This document shows, one piece after another, positions 26,100 to 35,080 of a stretch of DNA of 64,000 nt. This DNA is from Micromonospora rhizosphaerae. GTDB taxonomy: Bacteria > Actinomycetota > Actinomycetes > Mycobacteriales > Micromonosporaceae. How positions within the stretch are numbered: position 1 is the first letter of the stretch; each line of letters begins with the position of its first letter. The notes under the pieces were generated by a model. The model had not been told where the DNA came from. It did no database searches and saw nothing but the letters and a program-made list of their open reading frames with translations. The translations under genes and the position numbers were made by a program. The DNA lies in assembly GCF_900091465.1 (NCBI RefSeq), contig NZ_FMHV01000002.1, forward strand, positions 4,402,001-4,466,000, given 5' to 3'.

Positions 26100-26921
26100 C
26101 TACCGGGAGCCGGCAGCGTCGAGCGCTGTGGAGATGGGCTCGAGGTCCCCGATGAGCTGGTCGAGCTCGCTCGGCTCCAGGTTGTCGTACGCCGGTGCGG
26201 CGAGGTCGTCGGTGAGCGACTCGATCCGCTCCTTGGTCTCCCGGCCGTCGTCACTGAGCCAGCCCGAGGCGTCGATGAGGCCGCGGGCACGCATCCCGTC
26301 CACAACCGCCGCCAGCCGGGCCGCGGGGAGGTGGTGGACCCTGCCGAACTTCTCCGCGGGGATCCCCTCGGAGAGCGCGTGAAGCACATGGGCCTCCGTC
26401 CCGCCGATGCCCGCGGCGACCAGGGCGGCGATGTGACCGTCCCCGCGGTGCTCACGGAGCAGGGTGGCCGCGTGCCAGAGCCGGGCCACGGGCTCCTCGG
26501 GTACGGGGAGCGCTCGGAGTCCGGCGTACATGATCCGTCCCTCCATCGGGGCGCTGGTCGCCGCCCTGGTGGCGAGGTCGGCGGCACGCGCGAGACCGGG
26601 GGCGTCGGCGAGATCGCCGAGGATCCGCCTCAGCGCCGCGACGCTGCCCTGCTCGCGAGCGGCGAGCGCCGTCTCGGGAGTGGCCGTGTCCCAGACGCGG
26701 GGGATGTGGCGGGCGACCTCGCCGTCGGCGAAGTTGTAGAAGATCGCATGGACCACCTCGGCCGGGACTCGGCCCAGCGGTGCGGCTCGTCCGGCGAAGT
26801 AGCCGTCCCAATAGTTCCGGTGGCCGAGCGCCATAAGTGCATCGGTCGGCTCGTCGGCGAAGAAGGTGACCAGGTGGATCGGCTCCACGAGCCGGTACAG
26901 GCGGCGGGCGGTGGGCTCCAT
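26100..26921 (-). CDS. SCO6745-like family protein
   Basis: 273 residues from ATG 26921. The opening MEPTARRLYRLVEPIHLVTF, HRNYWDGYFAGRAAPLG and the C-terminal winged-helix-like part (AARLAAVVDGMRARGLID...GRETKERIESLTDDLA) match the actinobacterial SCO6745 family as I remember it. Possibly a ligand-sensing DNA-binding protein, but family function is not established. Upstream 5' extension in frame exists but lacks a better start. Confidence 0.65.
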   Translation of the reverse strand: MEPTARRLYRLVEPIHLVTFFADEPTDALMALGHRNYWDGYFAGRAAPLGRVPAEVVHAIFYNFADGEVARHIPRVWDTATPETALAAREQGSVAALRRILGDLADAPGLARAADLATRAATSAPMEGRIMYAGLRALPVPEEPVARLWHAATLLREHRGDGHIAALVAAGIGGTEAHVLHALSEGIPAEKFGRVHHLPAARLAAVVDGMRARGLIDASGWLSDDGRETKERIESLTDDLAAPAYDNLEPSELDQLIGDLEPISTALDAAGSR

Positions 26922-27130
26922 GGCCGCGACGATAGCGGCCGAGGATGGCGAGGCGAGGCGCTCACCCCACCGGAACTCGGAAGAGCCGCTAAGGTCTGTC
27001 CCGACATCCGGGAAGATCACTAGCCGGTCACCGACCTCGCACAAGATCCGGCCTATTCACGGAATGATCTCGTGTCACGCGACCAGACCGTGCCACGTTT
27101 TGTGCAGGTAACAGACCGCGGAGGCGGTGG

Positions 27131-27184
27131 AACGCTAACCCTTCCTAAACCGTGTGTCGCAGGTTCGAATCCTGCCGCGGGCGC
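27131..27184 (+). other. tRNA-Arg(CCT)-like 3'-half fragment
   Basis: An anticodon-loop-like TTCCTAA (CCT in anticodon position) is followed by CCGTGTGTCGCAGG and a perfect T-arm: GCAGG (27159-27163), TTCGAAT, CCTGC (27171-27175). An acceptor-like CGCGGGC comes next. The 5' side of the anticodon stem does not pair and no D-arm is present, so this is not a functional tRNA. Likely an integration scar. A related, more decayed copy lies at 37656-37678. Confidence 0.55.
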
Positions 27185-27472
27185 CTGGAAGATCCTCGAC
27201 GTACCCTCACACAGCACCGGCAATGGGCTGAGTCCATGGTCAACATCGCCGATCCAAACGACAGCAGACCCGTTACGGCAGAAGAGGATGCAGCCTTCGC
27301 GGCAGAGGGACGTCTGCCGGCGGCACGGCCGGCTGCCGGCCGTGTCCGGTCTCGGGACCCGCGCTGTACCAGGACCTGCGTGACGCTCCGTCGAGTGTTG
27401 GTGGAGATGAGCGTAACAGCGGTATCGAGCCGCCCAGCACGTGTTTGCCCCCCACCGCGCCTGGACAAAGCG
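27185..27472. other. Intergenic stretch with possible gene fragment
   Basis: After the tRNA-like scar there is a short plus-strand frame beginning ATG 27236 (MVNIADPNDSRPVTAEEDAAF). It looks like the head of a truncated gene but loses coding character after about 35 residues. No other feature is seen. Confidence 0.3.
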
Positions 27473-27506
27473 GTGCGGCCTCCCAATCTAGGTCGGGAGG
27501 CCGCAC
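27473..27506 (-). terminator. Hairpin terminator
   Basis: Perfect 12-bp stem (27473-27484 with 27495-27506), 10-base loop, about 40 bases downstream of the stop of the small secreted protein gene on the minus strand. Confidence 0.75.
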
Positions 27507-27548
27507 GTCTCGACCGAAGCCCAACGGGGGGATCCTAGGATCCGGCGA

Positions 27549-27947
27549 TCAACGGACAAGGCGGATTGTCACCGGCCCGGTGGTAGCACCGCCGTCCAAA
27601 TCCGACGCTCTAGCGTCGGCCGGGCCCGGTTGGAACGCCATGTTGTCCTGCGGCTCCACGACAATCAGGGATGTCTGCGGGCTCGAACTGCAAAAGCCGA
27701 AGAGGATGCCAAAGCCCCTTACGAGAGCAGTACCTCTGGACTGCGCGACCAAGACCTCGACGTTGGCGGGTTCGTTGAGGGTGCACTGATAGGTGACGGA
27801 GACGGTCACGAAAGCCCCCTGGGAGCTGACTTGAGCTGTCGGGGCAATCTCGATTTGTGAGATAGAGGCTGAGGCAGGACTGGGAAACATCAGGACCACT
27901 GCAAGGCCTGCGACACTCGCCAACAGCGCTGCCACTCGTCTTTTCAT
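27549..27947 (-). CDS. Small secreted protein of unknown function
   Basis: 132 residues from ATG 27947 with GAAGGTGAG upstream. Clear signal peptide (MKRRVAALLASVAGLAVVLM, cleavage near ASA-SI). The mature part is beta-rich (TAQVSSQGAFVTVSVTYQC) with two cysteines (YQC, GFC), resembling a small Ig-like secreted domain. Family not recognised. Monocistronic with its own terminator. Confidence 0.7.
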   Translation of the reverse strand: MKRRVAALLASVAGLAVVLMFPSPASASISQIEIAPTAQVSSQGAFVTVSVTYQCTLNEPANVEVLVAQSRGTALVRGFGILFGFCSSSPQTSLIVVEPQDNMAFQPGPADARASDLDGGATTGPVTIRLVR

Positions 27948-28016
27948 GATGCAACTCACCTTCCTTACGACTACCCCCGGAGTACCAAATTTCGGGCATC
28001 GGTCGGCGTCGTTCAA

Positions 28017-28515
28017 TCACGACGCTACTCATGACGCTCCGTGATCGGCCTGTCCAAGCAGACGGTGGTGGCTGACTGATCGGCCCGGTTGTTTTTGGAT
28101 GATCGGCCGATGTCTCGCCGTTATCCGACCCTCAAGCCGTGCATCACGGCGTCTTCTAGCGTCGGCGATACATCACGTCGTGACCCGCCTAGGTCGCGAC
28201 CGTCCACCGACGAGCGCAGACGAGCTGCACAGAGCTTGTGAGCGAGGCGTCAAGCTCAGGACGAGCGGAGACTCGCGTCAGGCCTGATCGCCTTGCGGGT
28301 CCTCTTGGCCCTTGTCGCCTCCAGATAGTCCCAGCAGAAGGAAAAGCCGCGATCCGCTGTATAGAGGGACTAAACGGGCATAGGTTCGAGCTCGACCGGG
28401 GCCGTGATCAGCAGGTGTGCCGTTGCGGTGCGAGCCGCCGATGAGCCGATTGTGAGTACGGCCGGACATGCTGGTCCTTGGGAGACAACCGAGCAGAAGA
28501 AAGAGGAGTTCCCTG
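28017..28515. other. Intergenic stretch containing a tRNA-like repeat
   Basis: No gene is supported. The region between the small secreted protein and the beta-helix gene holds copy 1 of the tRNA-like repeat (28191-28252) and no other structure I can defend. Confidence 0.4.
28191..28252 (+). repeat. tRNA-like dispersed repeat, copy 1 (partial)
   Basis: AGGTCGCG at 28191 lies exactly 40 bases before AGAGCTTGTGAGCGAGGCGTC, the same spacing as in copies 3 and 4. The 23 bases at 28224-28246 match copy 2 (35268-35290) at 22 positions. The 5' GACAGCAAC pair seen in copies 2-4 is missing here. Confidence 0.55.
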
Positions 28516-29934
28516 ATGTCCTGGCAGAGATTCCGAGCGAGGGGTCGGGCACCCGGTGTCCGGCGATCGTATCCGGGCCGGCTCCTGGCCGCTGCCGGCC
28601 TGGCAGCCGGCGCTGCGGCGCTCCCGGCCTCGGCTGCCCACGCCGCCACACTGTCTGTGCCGTGCTCGGTCCCGGCTCTCGTCGCGGCGATCAACACGGC
28701 CAACAGGTCACCGGGCCCCGACACACTCCGCCTGGCCTCCGGGTGCACCTACCGGCTGGGCTCTGCTCCCGCCGACCCCGCAATTGTTCGCCGCCTGCCG
28801 GCCATCACCAGCGACATCACCATCAACGGCAACGGCGCGACGATCCAGCGCGACGAGTCCGCCCCCGCCTTCCGCATCCTCTTCGTGTCCAGCACCGGCA
28901 AACTGACGCTCAATGAGACCACCATCAGCGGTGGCGAGGCGACGGACTGCCCAGGCGCCCCCACCACTCCTCCCTTTCCTCCAGGAGGGCTGGTCTGCGG
29001 TGCCGGTATCTTGAACCAGGGCACCTTGACGGTGAACGACAGCCGGGTGGTCGACAACAACGCCGAGTCGGATGTGGCCGCCAGGGGCGCCGCAGGCGCC
29101 GGCCTCGCCAGCCTCGGCGTGGCGACCTTGAACAACACCGAAGTAGGCGGCAACACAGCCCGCTACATCGGCACCGGCCAAGGCGGCGTTGTATCAGGCG
29201 GGGGGATCGCCAGTGCCGGCGTGCTGACGGTCAACGGCAGTCGGGTGGTCGACAACTCCGTCACCGTCGCGCCTGGTACCAGTAGCCTCGCGGAAGCTGC
29301 GGGCATCTCCAGCTTCGGCGTGGCGACGATCGACGCTAGTTTCATCGAAGACAACCAGGCGACCGCCCCGGGCGGCACCGCGCGTGGCGCTCTGGTCAAC
29401 CCCGCCGGCACGATGACGGTGACGGACACCACCATCATCAACAACACCACGAACGCCCCAGGAGGCAGCGTAACCGGTGGTGGAGGCTCGACCAACGGCA
29501 CGATTTCCCTGACCCGCACTCACATCAGCGGCAACCACGCCACCGGTGGTGTGGTTCTTGGCGGCGGGTTCAACGTCGGTGGCCGAGGCATGGCCACACT
29601 GACCGACAGCACAGTATGGGGCAACACAGCCTCGGGAGGAATCGCCGGGGGCGGCGGCCTCGCCAATGCCCTGGAACCCGGCGGCACCCTCACGACTAAC
29701 CAGACCGACATCAGCAACAACACCGTCACAGGCGGTACTGCCCTCGGCGGGGGACTCTTCAACGCCAACGGCTTGACGACCCTAAACGGGAGCGCCGTCA
29801 CCAACAACAGAGCCGGCGACGGGGGCGGCATCTACGAAGCCTCCGGCACGGTCACGCTGAACGGCACTGTGGTCCAGGGCAATCACCCGAACAACTGCGC
29901 CCCACCAGGCAGCGTCCCCGGCTGCACCGGCTGA
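28516..29934 (+). CDS. Secreted right-handed beta-helix repeat protein
   Basis: 472 residues from ATG 28516 (GAGGAG upstream). Long signal peptide ending near AHAA. The mature chain opens with a CSVPALVAAINTANRSPGPD-type segment common to Gram-positive CSLREAINxAN-like proteins. At least ten degenerate repeats follow, of the form [LV]T[LV]N.[TS].[IV]..N.A..GGG, which wind into a parallel beta helix. Cysteine-containing ends (NNCAPPGSVPGC). Likely a secreted surface or carbohydrate-binding protein; no catalytic site visible. Confidence 0.8.
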   Translation: MSWQRFRARGRAPGVRRSYPGRLLAAAGLAAGAAALPASAAHAATLSVPCSVPALVAAINTANRSPGPDTLRLASGCTYRLGSAPADPAIVRRLPAITSDITINGNGATIQRDESAPAFRILFVSSTGKLTLNETTISGGEATDCPGAPTTPPFPPGGLVCGAGILNQGTLTVNDSRVVDNNAESDVAARGAAGAGLASLGVATLNNTEVGGNTARYIGTGQGGVVSGGGIASAGVLTVNGSRVVDNSVTVAPGTSSLAEAAGISSFGVATIDASFIEDNQATAPGGTARGALVNPAGTMTVTDTTIINNTTNAPGGSVTGGGGSTNGTISLTRTHISGNHATGGVVLGGGFNVGGRGMATLTDSTVWGNTASGGIAGGGGLANALEPGGTLTTNQTDISNNTVTGGTALGGGLFNANGLTTLNGSAVTNNRAGDGGGIYEASGTVTLNGTVVQGNHPNNCAPPGSVPGCTG

Positions 29935-29946
29935 ACAAACCCGTCG

Positions 29947-29980
29947 CCGAGGTCCGTGCCACACGTGGTATGGACCTCGG
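29947..29980 (+). terminator. Hairpin terminator of the beta-helix gene
   Basis: CCGAGGTCC (29947-29955) pairs with GGACCTCGG (29972-29980), and the interior TGCCAC/GTGGTA extends the stem. It starts 12 bases after the stop codon. Confidence 0.75.
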
Positions 29981-30025
29981 CCGTAACGAAGGTGTTGCCT
30001 CATTGCGCACCCAGGAGGCGGCGGG

Positions 30026-30637
30026 TCAGCGATCGCCCTTGCTCGATCCTGTCCCGTCATGGCCGATGAAGTTGTTCTTCGTATGGACCGTGCGACCGCC
30101 AAGTACCTGGCGGACATGCTGCACAACGTGGGCGAGCATCTGGTGGCGGGCCAGAGCATCAAGCCCGATGTCCACGGACGACAGCCAGCGGCTCGGACGA
30201 GTTTTCCGCGGTCTATGGGCTGCCCTCGGCAGAGAGCCTTGGGCACGGGCGGGGCACCCGGCAGTGCGATTTACCTCTGGATTCACACGCCGGGCCCGGG
30301 GCAACTTCCACGTTTCGGCGGCGCATGGCTGGCTGGCTGCCGTTGGCGTCAAGACGCTGATGACGTGTCCGATCGGCACTAGTTGTTCGCGGGGTATGCC
30401 GAGCACTTTGAAGCGAACTCTCTGGCTGTAGAGCTGGAACCCTGCGCACGTCTCATTCGGCACCTCGGCGAGTCGCAGCGTCAGGTACACCACGATCTCG
30501 TCGTCTGGGCGGAGGTCGATCGGCCGGAACGGGACGGCGTCGAATGGGGAGCCTTGGCCCCCCCGGCCGTCGTAGTACATTCGCACCCGTTCGAGGATGT
30601 AGTCGGGTCCGTCGTCGTGAATCACCTCTTCTAGTCC
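30026..30637 (-). pseudogene. Unknown gene cut by IS4 at its 5' end
   Basis: A minus-strand frame with coding character runs from the IS4 boundary: GLEEVIHDDGPDYILERVRM, then DEIVVYLTLRLAEVPNETC and QLYSQRVRFKVLGIPREQLV. The part after about residue 115 is less convincing. The frame has no native start, since its 5' end lies across the insertion at 30638. The sequence beyond the element (32156 upward) stays open for a short distance but gives no clear start. Family not recognised. Presumably inactivated. Confidence 0.45.
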
Positions 30638-32145
30638 CAACGCCGTTCAGTTAGGCGGGTTGGTGGCTTGTCAAGGCGTGTCGAGGATGTGAAGCAGCGG
30701 AGCTCCGGTAGAGAGGGTTGTCACTCCAAGACACCCCGAAACCAGGAGCTCCGCTGTCCGGACAGATTGCCATAACGCGTACGACGATGGTGGCGGCGGG
30801 GCGGTTCGCGCCGGGTCATCTGGGCGAGTTGACCCAGCTGGTGCCGTTCGAGATGGTCGATGATGCCCTCGATCGCACCGGTGCGATGCAGTCGCGGGTT
30901 CGGTTGCTGCCTGCACGGGTGGTGGTCTACCTGTTGCTGGCCGGCTGCCTGTTCGCTGAGTTGGGCTACGTGCAGGTCTGGCATCGGCTGACCGCTGGTC
31001 TGCATGGCCTGGCCGTGGCCACGCCGACGGCCAGCGCGCTGCGTCAGGCCCGGCAACGGCTCGGGGCGACACCTCTGCGGGCGTTGTTCGACCTGCTCCG
31101 TGGCCCGGCCGCGACGACCGCGGCAGGGGCGGTGTCCTGGCGCGGGCTCTTGGTCTGCGCTGTGGACGGCACGCTGATGAGCGTGGCCGACAGCGCCGCG
31201 AACCTGACCGCTGTGGTTAAACAGCGCTGCAACCACGGCGCGGGCGGTTACCCCACGGTCCGGGTCCTAGCCCTGGTGGCCTGCGGGACCCGCAGCGTCA
31301 TCGACGCGGTCTTCGGCCCAGCCAGCACCGGCGAACCCGGGTACGCGGCACGGTTGGCGGGCAGTCTCCGACCGGGGATGCTGCTGCTGGCCGACCGTAA
31401 CTTCGCCGCCGCGGACCTGCTGACCCATCTCGCCACCACCGGCGCGGACCTGCTGGTGCGATGCAAGACCGGCCGACGACTACCGGTCAGATCCCGCTAC
31501 CCGGACGGCTCCTACCTGTCCCAACTCGGTAGTCTCGCCGTCCGCGTCATCGAGGCCGAGATCAGCATCGTCACCAGCGCCGGCCGGCGCACCGGCACCT
31601 ACCGTCTGGTCACCACGCTGCTCGACCCGCACCGCTACCCAGCCGGCGAGCTGATCACCCTCTACCACCAGCGCTGGGAGATCGAGACCGTCTACCTGGA
31701 ACTGAAATCCACCATCCTGGGCGGGCGGGTGCTACGCGCCCGCACCCCGGCCGGGATCGACCAGGAGATCTACGCCCTGCTGGTCACCTACCAGGTGCTC
31801 CGCACCGCCATGACCGACGCCACCGACACCATCCCTGGCCTGGACCCCGACCGGGCCAGCTTCACCATTGCCCTGCACACCGCCCGTGACCAGGTCATCC
31901 AAGCCGCCAGCATCATCGCCGACACGGTCATCGACCTCGTCGGCGCGATCGGACGACGGGTCCTGGCCACGCTCATGCCCGACCGACGCGTACGCACCAA
32001 ACCCCGCATCGTCAAACGCGCCATCTCCAAGTACAACGCCCGCGGCCCGGACATCGACCGCACCACCTACAAAGCCACCATCGAGATCAACATCCTCGAC
32101 ACCGGACCTTGACAACCGACCAACCCGTCTAACTGAACGGCGTTG
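30638..32145. mobile_element. IS4-family insertion sequence, intact
   Basis: About 1508 bp. Terminal inverted repeats of about 39 bp (30638-30676 and 32107-32145) begin CAACGCCGTTCAGTTAG and differ at three positions. The element is flanked by a 10-bp direct repeat CTTCTAGTCC (30628-30637 and 32146-32155), a target-site duplication of the length usual for IS4. Clean ends and an open transposase mean a recent insertion. It interrupts a minus-strand gene. Confidence 0.9.
30718..32112 (+). CDS. IS4-family transposase
   Basis: Up to 464 residues from TTG 30718; ATG 30787 would give 441. N-terminal IS4 domain (GRFAPGHLGELTQLVPFEMV), then the DDE catalytic domain: first Asp in CAVDGTLMSVAD, second in LLLADRNF, Glu in the YREK-type motif YHQRWEIETVYLELKS. 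No stops or frameshifts, so it is probably active. It moves the element by cut-and-paste. Confidence 0.9.
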   Translation: MSLQDTPKPGAPLSGQIAITRTTMVAAGRFAPGHLGELTQLVPFEMVDDALDRTGAMQSRVRLLPARVVVYLLLAGCLFAELGYVQVWHRLTAGLHGLAVATPTASALRQARQRLGATPLRALFDLLRGPAATTAAGAVSWRGLLVCAVDGTLMSVADSAANLTAVVKQRCNHGAGGYPTVRVLALVACGTRSVIDAVFGPASTGEPGYAARLAGSLRPGMLLLADRNFAAADLLTHLATTGADLLVRCKTGRRLPVRSRYPDGSYLSQLGSLAVRVIEAEISIVTSAGRRTGTYRLVTTLLDPHRYPAGELITLYHQRWEIETVYLELKSTILGGRVLRARTPAGIDQEIYALLVTYQVLRTAMTDATDTIPGLDPDRASFTIALHTARDQVIQAASIIADTVIDLVGAIGRRVLATLMPDRRVRTKPRIVKRAISKYNARGPDIDRTTYKATIEINILDTGP

Positions 32146-32383
32146 CTTCTAGTCCCCGATGACTCTGTCGTGACGCCCGTGCCGTGCGTGAAAATCGGGG
32201 GTGGTCGCCCGCCGACGTCGAGCTTGCTTGGTGCGTTGAGCCCGTCTTCTGGTCTGACGCTGGGAGCGTGATCTTAGGGGCCCTGCATTGTTGCTTCGAG
32301 CACGCGAGTCCGCCTCTGTCTTTGCCCGCAACCGCTTCCGCGGGCGACCGCCTGGTTGGTCTTGTGGATGAGGGGGTGGCGCT

Positions 32384-32808
32384 GTGGAGGCGATCACGGA
32401 GGAGCCGGTGCAGGTGGTTGCGCGGGTCTGCGCGATCGACATCGGCAAGGCCGGTCTGGTGGCGTGTGTGCGGGTGCCGCACGTGAGCCGGCGGGACCGG
32501 CGGGTGCAGGAGGTCCGCGAGTATGCGACGGTGACGCCGGCGTTGCTGGAGTTGGCGGACTGGCTGCGGGTCGAGCGGGTCGAACTGGTGGCGATGGAGG
32601 CGACCTCGGACTATTGGAAGCCGGTGTTCTACCTGCTGGAGGCCGAGGGCTTCGCGTGCTGGCTGCTCAATGCCAAGCATGTCAAGAATGTGCCGGGCCG
32701 GCCGAAGACTGACCGGCTCGACGCGGTGTGGCTGGCCAAGGTCGTGGAGCGGGGGATGTGCCGGCCCAGCCTGGTGCACCCCAAGCCGATGCGCCAGCTG
32801 CGGTGGGC
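32384..32808 (+). pseudogene. IS110-family transposase, 3'-truncated
   Basis: About 140 residues from GTG 32384 keep the RuvC-like DEDD N-terminal domain: Asp in CAIDIGKAGLVAC, Glu in LVAMEATSDYWKP, Asp pair in KTDRLDAVWLAK. The frame then hits the IS3 end at 32809 and the C-terminal serine domain (Tnp_20) is gone. It does not resume after the IS3 element at 34064. The roughly 230 bases before the GTG (32156-32383) are non-coding, where IS110 elements carry the left end and bridge RNA; that RNA cannot be confirmed by eye. Confidence 0.75.
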
Positions 32809-34063
32809 TGTGTCAAGGATCTTGGACAGTGCCTCGTGGGTTTGCTGGTCAGGCTGCGATGCGGGTCTGGGATTCGGTGAGGGCTTCGGCTGGGGTGCGG
32901 TAGTCGAGCGCTGAGTGCAGGCGCTGGCGGTTGTAGAAGATTTCGATGTATTCGGCGACGGCGAAGCTGGCGCGGGCGCGGGTGTCGAAGCGTTGCCGGT
33001 GGTACATCTCGTTTTTGAGGGTGGCGAAGAACGATTCCGCGGCGGCGTTGTCCCAGCAGACGCCGGTGCGTCCGACGCTGGTGCGTATCTTGTTGGCGGT
33101 GCAGAACCGGGCGAACTCGGCCGAGGTGTATTGGGCGGCCGCGATCGCTGTGGAACACGGCGCCGGGGCGTAGATGTCCGTGTCGTTTCGCCATGGCGAG
33201 GGCGTCGATGACGAGGCTGGCGCGCATGTGGTCGGCGGTCTGCCAGCCGACGACCATGCGGGTGGCCAGGTCGATGACGGTGGCCAGATACAGCCAGCCC
33301 TGCCCGGTGCGCAGGTAGGTGATGTCGCCGACGAGCCGGGTGCCGGGCTGGACGGCGGTGAACTCGCGGGCGATCAGGTCGGGGCTGGAGACCGGCTGCT
33401 GGCCGGGCACGGTGGTGCGCTTGTAGGCGCGTGGCTGGCAGGCCTGCAAGCCGAGTTCACGCATCAGGTCGGCGACCAGCCCGACGCTGCAGGCGATGCC
33501 CTCGCGGTTGAGCGCCGCGGTCACCCGCCGGCACCCGTAGGTGCCCCGCGAGGCGTCGAACACCCGCCGTACCTGCTCGGCCAGCTGCCGCCGGCGGGCC
33601 GTGGTCGCGGTCTCGGCCCGGTTACGCCAGGCGTAGAACGTCGAGCGGGGCACGCGCAGCATCCGGCACATCCACGCGACCGGGTAGGTGGCCTTCTCCG
33701 CGTCGATCAGCGCGCACCGCACCGCTACGGGTGCGTCCGGGCGAAGAAGGCCGCGGCTTTTTTTTAGAAACTCGTTTTCCATCCGCAGCCGGCGGATTTC
33801 TTCTTCCATCTCCTTCACGCGGGCACGCTCCGTGGGGTTGACGGGCTGGTCCGGCTCCGGGTGCTCACGGCGCCACGCGTTCACCCAGTTGCCCAGGGTG
33901 CCGTCATGGATTCCGAGTTCACGAGCGACCACGGCGATCGGTTTCCCGGTCTCGATCACCATCTGCACGGCCTCGGCCTTGAACTGCGGACTGAACCGAC
34001 GACGCTGCTCGGGCATGGACTCATCCTCTCAAGTCGGAGGACATGTCCAAGATCCTTGGTACA
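32809..34063. mobile_element. IS3-family insertion sequence A
   Basis: About 1255 bp with 25-bp imperfect terminal inverted repeats (32809-32833 and 34039-34063) that begin TGT and share CAAGGATCTTGGACA. IS3 elements end in TG...CA, as here. No short target duplication is visible (left flank GGC, right flank CCT), and IS110 does not continue on the right. A deletion next to the element probably removed the rest of IS110. Confidence 0.8.
32849..34016 (-). pseudogene. IS3-family transposase (orfA-orfB), frame-fused and frameshifted
   Basis: OrfA begins ATG 34016 (MPEQRRRFSPQFKAEAVQMV) with helix-turn-helix and leucine zipper up to MENEFLKK. A run of eight A (33758-33765) puts orfB (CALIDAEKATYPVAWMCRML) in the same frame. 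Seven A would give the usual separate orfA ending AAAFFARTHP and need -1 slippage. The DDE domain is present (GDITYLRTGQGWLYLATVID, FHSDRG), but one extra base at about 33140 shifts the frame. The remainder (AQYTSAEFARFCTANKIRTS ... ESFFATLKNEMY) is read in another frame to TGA 32849. The element looks inactive. Confidence 0.8.
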
Positions 34064-34087
34064 CCTCAACTGGCCGACAACGGTTGT

Positions 34088-34110
34088 CCGGCTCCCCCCG
34101 GCGGGGGGTC
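34088..34110. repeat. Short GC hairpin repeat, copy 1
   Basis: CCGGCTCCCCCCGGCGGGGG occurs here and again at 37863-37884, differing only by one G in the right arm. It forms a six-pair C/G stem. Both copies lie in debris next to mobile elements; function unknown. Confidence 0.5.
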
Positions 34111-34181
34111 ACGCCATCAAGCCGTGACTGCTTTGGTAGGAGGACGTTCTCCGTCGCTGGAGAGGAGGGCCGCGGCGGTCA

Positions 34182-34595
34182 CTAGGACCGGTCGCTCGGC
34201 GGGACTCTTCTGGTGAGTGCTGCCGCCGCGTCTGGAGCCCAGCGGGTCAACCACTGCACGATGGCCGTCGGGTCTTGCAGCTCCAGATCACTGCCGGTCT
34301 CCCCCCTCAGCCAACGGGGGTAGATCAGACCGATCGTGGTCAACTGCGTCCTGTCAGCTCCGAGTAGTTCCAGCCACAGGTCGGGCCAACGCATCAAGGC
34401 CACGTCCTCGGTATCGGGCCGTAGCGTCAGAGCTGCTCGCAGCTGGATCAGCGCCTCGGTCTCATGCTGATCGGCAAGGACCGGCGGGCCTTGGCGCCGT
34501 TTGCGGGCTGGTTGGCCGGAGCCAGCGTCGAACACGCGTACCCGTGCCGCCCTATCCCAGGTCTCCGCCAATGCCCGAAGAAGATCGTTAGCCAC
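34182..34595 (-). CDS. Hypothetical protein
   Basis: 137 residues from GTG 34595. Helical start (DLLRALAETWDRAARVRVFD), then DVALMRWPDLWLELLGADRTQ and PTAIVQWLTRWAPDAAAALT. Tryptophan-rich, no signal or membrane segment. Family not recognised. It lies alone between IS3-A and a small membrane-protein gene; codon use is actinobacterial. Confidence 0.5.
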   Translation of the reverse strand: MANDLLRALAETWDRAARVRVFDAGSGQPARKRRQGPPVLADQHETEALIQLRAALTLRPDTEDVALMRWPDLWLELLGADRTQLTTIGLIYPRWLRGETGSDLELQDPTAIVQWLTRWAPDAAAALTRRVPPSDRS

Positions 34596-34867
34596 GGCGC
34601 CATTCTTGCCGCCCGATGACGCGAACGGGCAGCAGAAAGGCAGCGAACGTGGTGCCGGCTGACGATGACAGACGGCACGGAGCTACGCCCGAGCAGCACA
34701 CAACGGCATCCGAACGCCATAGCCGACAGCCGACAACAGCCCGTCACCGCGTTCGAGACGAAGAGGTCAAGGTCCGCCGGCGAGACGGCCGGCCGGTACG
34801 GCCTGCGTGGCCTCGCGCGGATACACGCGATCCGCCGTCAGGACGTGAGGTCAAGGAATTCTGGCGG

Positions 34868-35080
34868 TCACCTTCGGCGCAGCAATACCAGACCAACGGC
34901 GAGGACGGCCAACCCGACAAACGCGGCATGGAGCAGGCTGGTGAACCAGAAGCCGAGCCGGTCCAGGCCCAGCGCGAATCGGATGAGGCCGCCGACGAGC
35001 CCCGCCGTAAAAGCCGCCACGACCAGAAGGGCCTTGTCCCCGGCGGAAAGGGGTCTCTTCCACAGATTCGTCGATCTCAT
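34868..35080 (-). CDS. Small two-helix membrane protein
   Basis: 70 residues from ATG 35080. Two hydrophobic segments, ALLVVAAFTAGLVGGLIRFA and LHAAFVGLAVLAVGLVLL, with a basic RRR terminus. No family recognised. Nothing adjacent suggests a partner. Confidence 0.5.
   Translation of the reverse strand: MRSTNLWKRPLSAGDKALLVVAAFTAGLVGGLIRFALGLDRLGFWFTSLLHAAFVGLAVLAVGLVLLRRR

Noticed and set aside
27131..27184. Functional tRNA-Arg gene
   Set aside because: The anticodon stem does not pair and the D-arm and 5' acceptor strand are missing.
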